From contig JBANDB010000001.1 in NCBI GenBank assembly GCA_037576215.1, forward strand, positions 5,332,001 to 5,396,000: a stretch of DNA of 64,000 bases, read 5' to 3'. Below, one piece after another: positions 10,817-22,351 of this stretch. This stretch comes from Armillaria gallica (Eukaryota > Basidiomycota > Agaricomycetes > Agaricales > Physalacriaceae). A program made the translations under genes and the position numbers. The notes below the pieces were generated by a model. The model had not been told where the DNA came from. It worked only from the letters and a program-made list of their open reading frames with translations, and ran no database searches. How positions within the stretch are numbered: position 1 is the stretch's first letter; each line of letters starts with the position of its first letter.

Positions 10817-12345
10817 GCTACGCAGAAAAGAATGCGAGGGAAACGGCCAAAGAGAAAGGTATCGTTGCTATCGTGGGTGAGATACGGAACAAGTTAGGGA
10901 TCTTCATTTTGTATGCATTACGATGTGAATTGTGACGATGAGAGCAGCCACATCAACCACGCAACGGGGAAACAGATTAAGTCAAAGATAGAATCAAACG
11001 ATCTCTTTATCCAGGAATCTTATTCAGGAGTCGGAAAACAATACGAAGAGGACAATACCTCTGCGGCAAGTTGAAGTTTAGCTGATGAAGGATGCCGGTT
11101 GATTTCGTGCAAGTCTGCGCTGGCTTGGTGTGTCGCCGATAGTTCGCGAGCGCCAGAGGTTCGGCAGTTGAGATACATCTTGAAATGATGTCAGCAGCTT
11201 AGAGTTTAATGGACACACACACACACACTGCCATCGCATATTGCATCGCGCATCGCCTTTCATTTCCGTCAATGTAATAATAAAACATGAAACAGATAAC
11301 ATACATTCCCTAAATGGTCATAGCTTGATTCTTCGCAAGCTTGCCTTGAATACAAAATTACGGAGCCCGATTTGTCGAGGACATTTGGATTCTGAAAAAA
11401 AAGGCGCAGGCGAGCAGGTGGGCAAGGAGCGATCTCATCCGGTGGCATGTGATAAACACGGTTGATCGCGGTGCCTCTTCCAAGCCTCTTCTGTCTTCTT
11501 CAGCTTGTTTTTGCTGTCTTTTTTTTTTTTCCATCTCTCGTGGTCGCAGGAGTCAAGCACAAATTATAATAAATACACCTATATTTGTCCATTTCTCCTG
11601 TCCGTTTGAAGTGGACCTCGAGGTCTCAGATTCGTGACGGGTGTGGGCCGTAATTTTATTGCCAGCGTCTTCGTGCAGTAATTCATGTCAGAACGGTTAC
11701 TTTTGCAGAAAGTATAAAACCGGACAAATAACACGCTCATATTTCCTGCTGCAATAGGTAGCAAGACCTATTTTTTGATTGCCTTTACTCAATTTCGTGT
11801 GCTGGTGACCTCATGGTTTGGCGGGGTTGAACTGCTTCAAATTTGATATAAATCATTCAAGGTCCTTTATGCTATGGCATGAGAATGGGACAGAGGAGAA
11901 CCGCAGCGTCTACGTGGCGGCACAAGCAGAGCCACACGATCCGGCTCTGCCAATCCGTTCCGGGCTCAGGCGAGATGCTCGCCCACTCGCCTTGCGCGCT
12001 TATCTCAATATCCAAATTTTCTGGATTTGTCGATGTCGAAGAGGAATCCCAATAATCGCTGAGGAAAGCCAGGCAACAATCCCTTGCCATCGTGTCTGAG
12101 GAAGAGCTCGGAGCCATAGAGATTATATCTGATCGCGGTTAGTTCGTCCCGTCGCATAGGCACGAGAGGTCCTGGCTCATATCGTCCCGCCTCCTAGGAA
12201 TATATAACACATTGCATGGGGAGTCGTGGCAAATGACTACAAAGTTATGATTACAATCCAAGAACGAGGGGATACCTATACCCGCGCAGCACTATCAAAA
12301 GAGATGTTCACTGGCCAGTCCAGTCACCATGAGAGAAGACTAACC
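10817..12345. other. Intergenic region between GT90 copy 3 and the methyltransferase
   Basis: No gene is supported. It holds the conserved GT90 upstream block, a short (AC)n run near 11213-11228, a poly-T run near 11519-11530, and from about 12030 the methyltransferase 3' flank that is duplicated at 8240-8617. Confidence 0.5.
11144..11200 (-). promoter_or_regulatory. Conserved GT90 upstream block, copy 3
   Basis: GAGCGCCAGAGGTTCGGCAG followed by CTTGAAATGATGTCAGCAG, about 330 bases upstream of the copy 3 start. It stands out because the surrounding sequence has diverged from copies 1 and 2. Confidence 0.4.
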
Positions 12346-13524
12346 TTATTTATCCCCCTTCTTGACGAGCATCATTCCTATCGGCCACTCTACCATGAGC
12401 TCGTCAGACTCCTCCACCGCCGTGTTTCCCTCCTTCGCCGCACCCTCTCGCAGCGCGTTCCAGAATCGGACCTCGATCCCCTCCCCACCATGTTCCAGAT
12501 ACGTGTGCAGCGAGCTCCACGAGCGGAAGTAAGTCAATAAGGCGCCCCATGTTGTCTTGGTCCGTAGTATCACCGGGAGCGGAGAAGGAAGGTCCGGGTA
12601 ATGAGATCCTGAACCTGATTATACAACAAGATGGGTAAAAATGGAGAGGTTGCCTACCAGTAAAGAAAACTCGATCCGTCTTTCCCCAAGACGACTCCGG
12701 TATGTCAAGGAGATGGTTTTCTAATATGGTTCGTCCTGGACGCTGCCAATGTGGGCCAAGAGACGTTGCAGGATCTGTTCCTTGGGCGTAGTCGGTGATG
12801 AGAGAAGTCAGAGAAGGATACGCCGGCAAGCGAAACTCTGAGTACACCCAGAAAGCTACAGTGCCGTTTGGGCGTAGGACACGGTCGAGCTCAGGCCACA
12901 GCCTTGAGTAATCGAACCAATGAGCCGCTTGCGCTGCGATGACGAGATCCACGGTAGAAGGTCCGAGGAAGGACAGGTCCTCTGCATTGGAGTTGACGAA
13001 TTCGAAACGGGATCCATCTGGATTTGCCATCAGCCAAGCCATGGTTGGACTCGAACCAGTCTCGCCGCCAATTGAGGACGATCGATCAATCGGGCCCGGG
13101 AAGGGGGACGATTGATCAACTGTCATCAACTGGCTCGAGTCTAAGCCATTGCTGAAAGCGTTGTAGCGCACCAGAATCAACAATTCTCTCGTTCAGATAC
13201 TTTCTCGCGGCGTCCAGCATTTTTTCTCCAGGCTCGACACCGACGACCTTCTTGAATGGGGTAAGCTCAACCGTAGCCTGACCTGTAACCCCAAGTCAGG
13301 CAGAATGAGTGAACAAGGGATAGAGATAATCCACCTGTTCCGCATCCTAGATCCACCGCAAGGTCCCATCGAGGCTTGTACCGAGGTGCAGACACTGGTT
13401 GTTTATTAGAAACGACGCCGGATTCGTGGTACGCAAAGATATAGTCGAATAGAGCCTTAGGGTACGTTGGCCTCGAGGCCGCATACACAGAGGCATTGAA
13501 GGATTTCTTGGCAAAGGTCGTCAT
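12346..13524 (-). CDS. Class I SAM-dependent methyltransferase (type 11, Crg1/TMT1-like)
   Basis: Four exons: 13524-13335, 13282-13172, 13017-12658 and 12608-12346, total 924 nt, 307 residues with consistent phases. Start chosen at MTTFAKKSFNASVYAASRP, the usual N-terminus of this fungal family. SAM-binding motif I is DLGCGTGQAT (split by intron 1), followed by VVGVEPGEKML (motif II), NSNAEDL and VDLVIAAQAAHWFD (motif III region), then LRPNGTVAFWVYSEFRLP. The family includes yeast Crg1 and trans-aconitate methyltransferase-like enzymes of the cytosol; the substrate cannot be told from sequence. It lies downstream of the GT90 array in the same orientation. Its sequence recurs as an N-terminally truncated copy at 39793-40794 and as small scars at 8618-8674, about 43196-43245 and 57225-57275. 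Confidence 0.9.
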
Positions 13525-14170
13525 GGTCGATTGACAAATCACGGCAAGCACCGATGCGCCTTCCCTTTTCGATGCTCGCACTCTCCTTCCAGCTACCGAG
13601 TAATGGGTGGGCAGGTATCCCCCCCCCCCTTTACAGCGCTGACAATAGGAAATTTATTCCAGTTGACGCCGTTGACGTGGCTACAATCCACATGTGTTGT
13701 GTTCCGAAACAAGTCCGAAATGGAATCGCAAACGTACCGATACTTTCCCCTTGGTAGCATACCGCGAAGACAGATAGATCTCCCGTATCATATACAGAAC
13801 CTCGAGCCTCGTGAGCCGTGTCGCCATCCACTCATTAAAAATATTCCCTTGGTGAAACAATTGTCAAGGGAAATGAACAGATGACTGATACGTTTTTCTA
13901 TTAGCCACCTGGGCATTGATGTCCTTTATTTAACTTTCCTCGGCCAATAACCACCCACGGGACTAACTATTGATGAAAAGAATTTACTTTGTCCTATGCT
14001 TGAGACCGACAATGCCGAGTGTACTCGTGGGTGGCTTTCTCTGTGGCAACTAGTACCGCCTATTGTTCTTGCTTCAATGGGTTCTGGCTGGCTGCTATTT
14101 ATAAGCCTAGAATGCTTGGACACACTTGAACCGGCCCTTCGACTTCAACTTTAGACTCTCCCTCCTGAAA
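13525..14170. other. Intergenic, divergent promoter region
   Basis: About 650 bases between the methyltransferase (minus) and the gene starting at 14171 (plus), so it should hold both promoters. A C-run lies near 13619-13629. No coding signal was recognised. Confidence 0.5.
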
Positions 14171-15188
14171 ATGTCGGATTTCTTCTCTTCCCAAGCCCTA
14201 TCTGCTATTCTCGACCGTGTACAGTCTAACCCATATCTCTTACTATACCGGTTAGAACTAATTTTTATTCCCAGCATTCTTTCTCTTACAACCAGCCCGA
14301 GACGCTCGAATCCATTGCTCAGGAATTTCTCAACGACTTGACTCACATCCGAGATACAACGATCATGGTAAAGTTGATTGGTGGACATGCCACTAGCAAG
14401 AATTTTAACTACTCCTTCCGTGATACTTCGGTAAGCCTGTCCTTCATCGCACCTGCTCTGACTGACGCCGACACGGACTAGGGATTGGATTTTATTATCA
14501 CAGAACCAGAACTGGTACAGGAATTCCTACTCGTCAATTATCCCGAGAAGTATTATCGGCACCTCAAGGGTAACCAGACTACCCTCATATACCGAGGAGC
14601 ATTCGTAGACCCAGATCCACGATCATGGGTCCGAGTCAACTTTAGACCGTTATCCCAAGTAAGATTATTTTTCGGTCCTCAGGACCTTGACTCACCGACT
14701 CACAGATGCCTCTTGAACATCCCGCCACCGCCGACATGCGTCCAATACAAGACGTATCCGACACCTCCACCCTCTTTGCGAGCATTCTGGACCTCATAAT
14801 TATGAAGATCGAGTGCATCATCGACTGGGCGCGCGACAGTCAGCTGAAATCACAGGATTACGACGATCTGCACGAACTCGTGGAATTTCGAAACCGACAA
14901 GAACGAACAGCCCTGGAGGCAACTGAATTCCTCCACGCTCGGTACATACACTGCTACTTCGACGATGTGGCGTTCGCAGATATTTCCAACGTGCTGAAAT
15001 CTTGGATCGTGGACATGATGGACTCCAAAGGCGACCTTATCGACCCACGCGAAGGACACCAGGTTTTCAGCTTTGAGGGCCGTGGTGAACAGAAGGTGAA
15101 GTGGGAAGAAATGTCCCCAATGTACAAGCGTAAGAAGCGAATGCTTACCCCCGTTGATGCTGTCCGTCTGGCAGACTTTTCCAAGTAA
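14171..15188 (+). CDS. Unrecognised four-exon protein, 287 aa
   Basis: Exons 14171-14218, 14275-14430, 14482-14658 and 14706-15188 give 864 nt, 287 residues, all with GT-AG introns of 47-56 nt and closing phases; the first donor is gtacag just after LSAILDR, since a later donor would hit a stop. I do not recognise the family. Visible features are KLIGGHATSKNF, then LDFIITEPELVQEFL, YRGAFVDPDPRSWVRVNF and a helix-rich segment LFASILDLIIMKIECI. A GG motif followed by a D-x-D/E-like strand and a hydrophobic helix loosely resembles minimal nucleotidyltransferase folds, but this is weak inference. There is no signal peptide or membrane segment. It is on the plus strand, divergent from the methyltransferase. 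Confidence 0.75.
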
Positions 15189-16225
15189 TCTATTGTTCTT
15201 TAGTTTGGATATGTTCGTATCCATCTCATAGCATCGTCTATGCATATTTATTCGAGGAATACTAGGCGCTTGCAAGGCATGTCGGCAACTTATGACATTG
15301 TCGACAATATGTCAACTACAGACTCATCTCGATTACCGGATAATCGTTTTCTCCGTCTGCTGCTAGGATTACCAAAGGATGCTGTGGCTTCAGCGTCAGT
15401 GAACAAATTACCAAGTCACAGTGTTCGGTCGCAGTGACCTGGGCGACGACTGTCTCTACCGACGGCTCACTATTTATCTCACCGGTTGATCTACGGGTGT
15501 CACGGTTGTACCAACCCCAATTGGCGGCGAACTGAATGGGGGTTCAGGCTGTGCAGAAGACGGGAAGCCCATTCAAGCTTCAAGTGAGATGAGATGGTGT
15601 TTACGGCTTGCGTTGATATCGGCCCGACTGCTCAGTGCTGCGGTTTGTGGACACTTCTACAGAGTCTCCTCCTGAAAATATACGCAAAAAACATGACCCG
15701 CTGTTCCGACACTAGAGATTCTGGGACTTGGATCGTGACTGGTACTTATCCATGCAGCTGCGTTATAGTCACACAGACTGTGAAGTTCTATAATTATGCG
15801 TTGCGTTCAAGTCTGTTCCCAACCCGCCAATGGCTGTTAAAAGAATAGGCATACCGACAATCGCCTTGGACGCAGAAGCGATTCGCCGCGGGACGTGTCC
15901 TAGCGTCGTTGGATCGTTGTATGGCTACGCATGGCCAAGGAAGGAACGCCGATAAGCACCTTCCTGTATAATCCTTTATGCTCGCAGTTTGAGTATACCA
16001 CCTCCCCTCCTGGTACAAGTCAAGCGCCGGTAAGCCCTAAAGCCGAGAGTTCCTTTCTGGCTATGTGCTCACGCCATTGATTGGACGTACAGGCCGCTTG
16101 AAACCTGCCTGGTGCACTCCAACATCTCTACTGTGCTGGTAATCCTTCGCCGTTTTCTTCCGCATAAACAGTCAACCCAACCATTTATTTGAAGGTCACA
16201 TCAACTGCTTGTCCAATCCATAAAA
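15189..16225. other. Intergenic
   Basis: About 1 kb between two plus-strand genes. Short open frames exist on both strands, but none shows a known motif or a plausible exon set. Confidence 0.5.
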
Positions 16226-17156
16226 ATGACTCTCATCAACTCCAACCTCCTCCCTCTCACCATTCTGGCGCTCTTAGTGGCCGTCCACGGTGCCCCCCTC
16301 ACGAATATCACTAGTACTGAACTCAATAGTACGATACAAGGTGGTTCCATCACGCGTTCAGTGGAGGTGATCACATTCCACCCCACTGCAGCAGCTGGCC
16401 CATTAGTCCCGCGAAGAGGGAAGGTAGGACTACCGAGGAAGCCTCGTCCCAAGGGGCCTACCAAACCATCGACCACGCCACCAAAGACGGCTACCAGAAC
16501 GAGCACGAGGGTGATGACGACGACGACAAGCACAAGAGTCCCAGCGACGACAACAAGCACAAGGGTCCCAACGACGACGACAAGCACAAGGGTCCCGAAG
16601 ACGACAAGCACGAGGACTCCCACGACACCGCGGACTAGCACTAAATCCCGCAACCGTACAACCCTGACCCGGACATCTACGAGACCGAGGACCACAAGTC
16701 ATTCGCCCACAACCACAAGAAGACCCGCCTGGGTAACCCCCACGTTCTCCCTCAGTAAGTACCGCCTCTCCTTCTGCTTCTGATACTGATAAGTACGTGG
16801 TGGCAGACGGTCCGTATACTGATTCTTCAGACTACCCTTATCCCACGGATACAGAAACTGGACCGTATCCTACAGACGAGCCAACTGACGATCCGGGCTC
16901 GGATAACCCTACAAATGACTACCCCGACCCTACAGACGAGCCAACTGACGACCCGGACTCGTCTGATCCTGCAGACGAAGATCCAGCATACGACGAAGAC
17001 GGCGAAGGAGAAGACGAATACTCCAATGGAGACGGTGAAGAGACTTCGTATGACACGGGAGAGAATGAGGAGAATCCTTTGAGCGGCAGTGGAGAGGGAA
17101 GCGAGGGCACCGGGACAGGTGAAGAAGAGAGCGGCGAGGATGCAGCATCCACTTGA
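16226..17156 (+). CDS. Secreted low-complexity protein, basic Thr/Ser/Arg half and acidic half
   Basis: Two exons separated by a ~49-nt intron (about 16756-16805); total about 293 residues. The N-terminus MTLINSNLLPLTILALLVAVHGAP is a clear signal peptide. A dibasic site (LVPRRGK, near residue 64) could be a Kex2-type cleavage point. The first half is Thr/Arg/Pro-rich with four TTTSTRVP-type units; the second half is strongly acidic, with two YPTDEPTDDP-type repeats followed by a Glu/Gly/Ser-rich tail. No domain is recognised; dense Thr/Ser suggests O-mannosylation and a cell-wall or matrix role, which is inference. The two halves are oppositely charged, which is unusual and might allow self-association. 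Confidence 0.8.
16503..16615 (+). repeat. Coding tandem repeat, TTTSTRVP units
   Basis: About four imperfect units of 21-27 bases reading ACGACAAGCACAAGGGTCCC encode TTTSTRVP-like repeats in the secreted protein. Unit number is likely to vary between strains. Confidence 0.75.
16869..16963 (+). repeat. Coding direct repeat, acidic units
   Basis: A ~33-base unit beginning CCTACAGACGAGCCAACTGA occurs at about 16869 and again at about 16930 and encodes PTDEPTDDP plus Gly/Asp-Ser. Confidence 0.75.
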
Positions 17157-18717
17157 ACACAGTAATATTCATCTTGTGTATCAAGCTTACACGCACCGTT
17201 TTTTCGATGATTTTAATGTGTATCGCCGAGCACATTTACATTCCGGAAATTGAATGTGCTTATGCCAGTTCAAGTCAAATTTGAACGTAGTCGTCGTACA
17301 GCTTCGTATTGTCACCGGGACTGTATTGGATTGACTCTGCATAGACCGAATCGTCGCCACAAGGGTATCCAGGACCTTAACCGATATCGGGGTCACCACA
17401 TCGTGAAAAGATCCTACACGATTCGAACGAATTAGCGCGAGTTTGTCGTGGGGTACATCAATTAACATACCATCAGCCAAGCCTATCCTAGGGACATATC
17501 AAGTCGGTATGCTAAGCGGGTGTCATCCATCCATCGAAGGACTTGATCGTGACGATCGCGATATAGACTCGGTAGGGAGAATATCGAAAACGCCGAATAG
17601 GACCTATGGTTCATGTTTAATGGGAGAAGTGCCTCCCATCGGCAGCGCCATTATCGATTTATCTCTAACGACTCGAGGGTTCGCGAGAGAGCAATGGACT
17701 CAAGGAGTGACTACCAGGGTCCCGACCGATACGTGGCTTCGAGATCGAAACAAAATTCCCAGAGGCCCGTCATGCGGGGGATGGCTACTGCCAACAGTTC
17801 TGCTAACACTCTGGATACCAGGTCTTCGCTGTCGAGGAACACATCCCTTCTCCCTAGGATGTGCGAATATCGGAGCGAGCTGCCCGTTAGCCGGAATTTC
17901 CTACCAGTTCATCAGTAATGTCTTTGAGAATAGGGTGTATGTAGACATACCTGACATAAATACATAGAGATTCTGGAATAAATTGGAAATGCTCATCCAC
18001 GTCCTTCCCGAACCATGCGATATCACGGTACAGCCAAGGTAGACAGAGACGGGGAAACTCGCCAAGACACCGACGCTAATGCCTTAAGACTTCGAGCTAC
18101 TGGGTAAAGACTTGGTCGCGGAACATCTGGTTCGACGAAGTTGAGAATTACAGAGGTCACGTCGTCGTCAACGGTGTCGAGGTTAGTCGTGATGACAATT
18201 CAAAGTTCAGAATGAAATCGAGTCTTCAACGTTGCCGCCGTGGCCAACCGGTTCTTTAATCACGTGCATAAAGGTTCGGAGACTCGTACAAGTAAGTAGT
18301 AGCAAATATTTGAGGGCGAACAAGGTCTTCTGAGGTTTCAGTGTGAAGACGTGGGGATGGCATGTTCTCGCCGCTAAGATCCTTGACCTGGAGATTCCAA
18401 ACCCAAACTGGTCGAGCAAAGTTGTTTATCTCTGCCTAAAGGAGTTCAGTCTGGCAGAGAAACTGCTCTTCCTTTGTTGCGATAAGAAACTCAAGGTGAA
18501 GCATGTTTGTGGCGTCGGCGAGCCAGTAAAGATGCCTTGAAGGAGGAATAATGCTGGAATAGGTTTTCATAGCAAACTCATGATAAATTGCGATCCAAAC
18601 CAAACCTTCTCCGACTCTGACAACAAAAAAACATGCTATAATGTAGGTAAAAAAAGGCGACTTCTCTCATATGTACCAATAGTATTTTGTATGCACACGC
18701 CTGCCCGACCAAGAAAA
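17157..18717. other. Intergenic, no supported gene
   Basis: About 1.56 kb. The longest open frame is plus 17443-17967 (174 codons); it has no recognisable domain, no convincing start context and overlaps equally open frames, so I leave it uncalled. The 3' side lies downstream of the WW-protein stop. Confidence 0.45.
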
Positions 18718-21700
18718 CTAGACCCTCATCTTACCACCATTATTACCACCTCTCCTCGACTTGTGACTTCTCCGTCTCTTCTTCGAATCATCATCAGCAG
18801 GGTCTCCAAGCTCATCTCTATCTCTTTTCATGCCAGTCTCGATGACCCCACCTCCACCAAGACGAGACAGCAACGTGCCCGTACCACCGCGTCTCAGTGG
18901 TGGTCGCTCCTCAAACCCGTCCCTCCGATACCGCCCATCATCGATGTCCATATCATCACGTCTCGGTCGAGGCGGTAGTCCCTCAGGCTTGTTAGGAAGA
19001 CCGTGCCCAGGAGGTAGACGAGAGGTACTAGGGCTGACTGGTCTTTCCCTCTCCCTTTCCATGCCATTCCGTGCAGGCTCCTCAACATGCGGTGCAGGAG
19101 GTGGGGGCACTCGATCGTCCCTGTCTCTGAATCGCTCTCTTCGCCCGCTTTCTCGTTCCTTCTCATACCGCACTGAACCCCGAGAACCTTCCCATGACTG
19201 AGGTAGCGAGGGTTCTCTCGACAGAGGAGGTGGAGTCGTTGGTCGGTGTTCAGCCCCTGGACTGGGACTAAAGCTGTCTCTGCGATTATATACACGAGGC
19301 GGAGGTGTAGGTATACGACCCCGCCGTTCGGAAGGTGGAGGGTGCTCCTGGACGTATCGTTGGAACTAGAAAGTATGTCAGTAACGACGTACAAGAAGAG
19401 TTAGCCGATGAACAAACATTTGGAGGAGGCTCTTGAGGTGACATGCGAGGCTATCCGAACGTCAGGATATGTCACTGACACTGATGGAATTTACCGTACC
19501 TCTTCTTTCCTCATTCTATGAGGATAGCCATTGTCCGACATTCTGTGTCGAGGGTTAGCTTCACTTTCCATGTGCATCCGAGACTGCAAAACCAAAAGTC
19601 AACACGACAACCAAACCAAAGAAAAGCCGACTGACATCCGGCGGGCCGAGAGAATTTCTTGGTTTCCTCGTTGGAGGTCCTCCATCTGGGGGACGAGAGT
19701 CTGAAAACTTCCCAGACGACAGAGGTGCATCTCCAGAGGATGATGGCGGAGGCCCACCAAGAGTCTTCCTACTACCAAGGGGAAGAGTGTTAGTCCCAGA
19801 CAACGTAGGCCGGGAAAACTCTCCGCGGCCACGTGGAGGCCGTCCCTAATGACTATCAGTCAACGTTCGAGATGGCCTATGCGCCGGTGCATACCTGTCC
19901 TCGTTCCATTGGATGAGGATACATCGACCCTCGGCCCTGGTCTTCAAAACCTCTCATATGACCTTCAGCACCAAAGGTACTCGGCGGAGACCGCTCTCTG
20001 GTCCACCCTTGGTTCGGAGGAGGAGCAGAGTCAGACGTAGGCGGGCGTAGCGCTCGTGGACCCTTCGGAAGGAGATTACCAGGATTTTCCACAGGAATGT
20101 CCCGGCTTTCTCTACCATATCCGTTTGCAGGAAGTGGATGCGCCCTAGAAGAAGGAGAAGTCGAAGCCAAATCGTCAAAAACATCCCCACTCGTCGAAAC
20201 CTGCCTGTTGCGTTTGGCCGCACGCGGCCCAGAAGGTGGTAGACTTGAATTCTTGTCAACCCATGTCGAAAGCTGTGGTAATTCATTGGTCGTGGGTGGT
20301 GCAGATGCGGGAGGTAGAGGAACCTTGGCCTTGGTAGACGTTTCACGGAAACTCATCTCCTGAGGAGGAAGAGGCGGTCTTCGTCCTATCACGGAGAAAT
20401 GAGAGGAGAAGATGTGGACATGTGGGCTGACATACGTGCTGCTGAGCTGGGTTGTTCTGTGGCGGGAGGCGACGAAGTGGAACGAGGGGCACTGCTGTGC
20501 CTCGGTGGTCCCTTGGGCCCGTTAGAAAACGGCACGAGCTCAGGCGGATCAGCAATCCTCGGGGGAGGATGCGACATAAGGCCAGGAGTTGCCTCTACAG
20601 GACCACCAAAGCGCGACGGCCTATCCCTTTTGGAGGATCGTTGCGAAGGCGGCGGCGGTTCAAACGACGAAGGCGGAGGCGATCTGTGTCCTGTTTAAAA
20701 GGAAGGAGGATAGGGGAGAACAAAAAGTATACATGAGGAATGGATACATGACGAGAAAAGAGGGGGTGAAAGGGAAGAAATAGAGGGAGTCCATGATAAG
20801 CGTCCTTATGTCGGCAACAGCAGAGTGAGGGGAAGGGGTCGGGAACGATGCGTAACATGATAGCGCACCCACGAATACAGCATACATGCGGGTCACAGCG
20901 CAAGCGCATACAGATGCAGGTACAGAGAAGGGGGAAGGGTGCATGATGAGGCGGATTAACGTACTGGAAGTGGTATTTTGAGGCTGCGAATCACGAGGTT
21001 CCCGCTCCCGCGGATGACCACGGCTGTTGCGCGAGGAGGGCTCTTGTCGCGCCGGTAGTTTCTCCCTCTCCATCGGAAACTTAGATTGCACTTGAGGTAG
21101 TTCATAGTCATGCACACGGTGTTGTCGCCTAGACTCTTGAAGAGCATCTGTTTCAGTTCGTCGAGGAGGGGTCATCGGACGACGAGAGTCGCCACGACTA
21201 TCGACGGCTTCGCCATCGTAATTAGGGTGGCGTCGACGACGTCCACGCTGGGGCATCGGCAGTGGTGACCTGGACCGGTCTCTGTGTTGAGGAGAATCCG
21301 GCGGTGTGCGCGAGTCATAGCTTGGAGCCACAGCGCTACCAAACCATGTATCAGTAGTACCATTCCTGTTTGATGGAGGTAAGACAGGAGGACGAGAATC
21401 TGCAGGAGGTGCGCCGTTCTCTCCCGGACGATAATGTCTATCTTCATAGGAAAGATCTTTGGGCCCAGAGCTTGACGAGGTAGGGAAATGCAGGGGCTGA
21501 GAAATTTTGTCATCTTGCAAACCATTTCGCATCTGTAACACAAAATTTGTAAGTGAAAGTATCATCATGAAGAAACGAGCTTACAGGTCGCTCCCAGGTA
21601 GAGACGTGGGTCTTGGTATTGTAGTAATACATATCACCATTGTGCGAGTTGCGAATTTGCCAGTCCAGCGGTAAATCCTTCGCATCTACAGAGGAAGCTG

Positions 21701-22247
21701 GTTTTGGCGCAAATCCATTGTTACCTGATGAAGTTTTAGTTTTCGCGGTAGAACGCGACATTGCAGTGGCCTCGATGAGCGAAGGGTGTGACGGATGCAA
21801 AAAAGGGACATTGGCTACTACTGGTTTTGGAGGTAAACCGTGGATGAGATGATGGCGCTGAGGAGAAGTGGTGTTTCTAGGAGAATTCACTGAATTTTCC
21901 CTGGTCAGTGGCTGCGGTCTGTGCTGGGGAGCTGAGTGTGGCGTCGAGCCTGGAGCAGCGCCGTCATCGTTGGCGTCGGCCATGTCTCCATCTCCAGACG
22001 GAAAGGAATCATTCTGGTAAGAATCTTTGTGGTAGTAACCGGGTTCGTCCTCGTCGGGCCCTAGAGAGACGGCGTCTTCGTCGTCGTCAACGTCCCCTGG
22101 GCGCGACGACTTGCGAGAATGGTCTGCAAGACCGGTCTCGTCCTCGTCAGCATAGTCATAGTCGACCTCGATGTCGTGTTCCATCATAGCAAGGACGGCA
22201 ATAGAGAGAGGATCAGGGCGCCTCTGCGGTACTCGATGGGGAGGCAA
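18718..22247 (-). CDS. WW-domain protein, proline/arginine-rich, likely nuclear
   Basis: A multi-exon gene of about 3.5 kb. The N-terminal exon (22247 to about 21590) encodes an acidic segment (VDYDYADEDETG) and then, near residue 205, a WW domain: LPLDWQIRNSHNGDMYYYNT ending STWERP, with both signature tryptophans, the YYY core and the terminal proline. Downstream exons encode long disordered Pro/Ser/Arg stretches (ETDALQESRRQHRVHDYELP; GRRPPLPPQEMSFRETSTK) and a C-terminal RD/RE-rich, then Lys/Arg-rich tail ending KKRRRSHKSRRGG, a likely nuclear localisation signal; stop at 18720-18718. WW domains bind proline-rich or phospho-Ser-Pro ligands such as the RNA polymerase II CTD; a role in transcription or RNA processing is inferred. 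Exact internal exon borders between 21500 and 19200 are not resolved. A second in-frame ATG lies at 22187. Confidence 0.8.
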
Positions 22248-22351
22248 TGAAAGCCATTTGAAACTCCGGCCAAATAACAGGGCGGGATTTGGATCTCCGC
22301 TTCAATTTGGAGTAGCCTGTTTCGACGAGGCCGTCTCTGGCTTTGACATTA
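22248..22351. promoter_or_regulatory. Short divergent promoter between WW gene and UNC-50 gene
   Basis: Only 104 bases separate the two start codons (164 if the WW gene starts at 22187), so the 5' leaders must overlap the neighbouring regions and the genes probably share a bidirectional promoter. No TATA box is evident. Confidence 0.5.

Noticed and set aside
13619..13629. C-run followed by T-run suggesting an assembly gap
   Set aside because: Too short for a gap; ordinary homopolymer in an intergenic region.
17443..17967. 174-codon plus frame
   Set aside because: No domain, no supporting introns and a competing open frame over the same bases.
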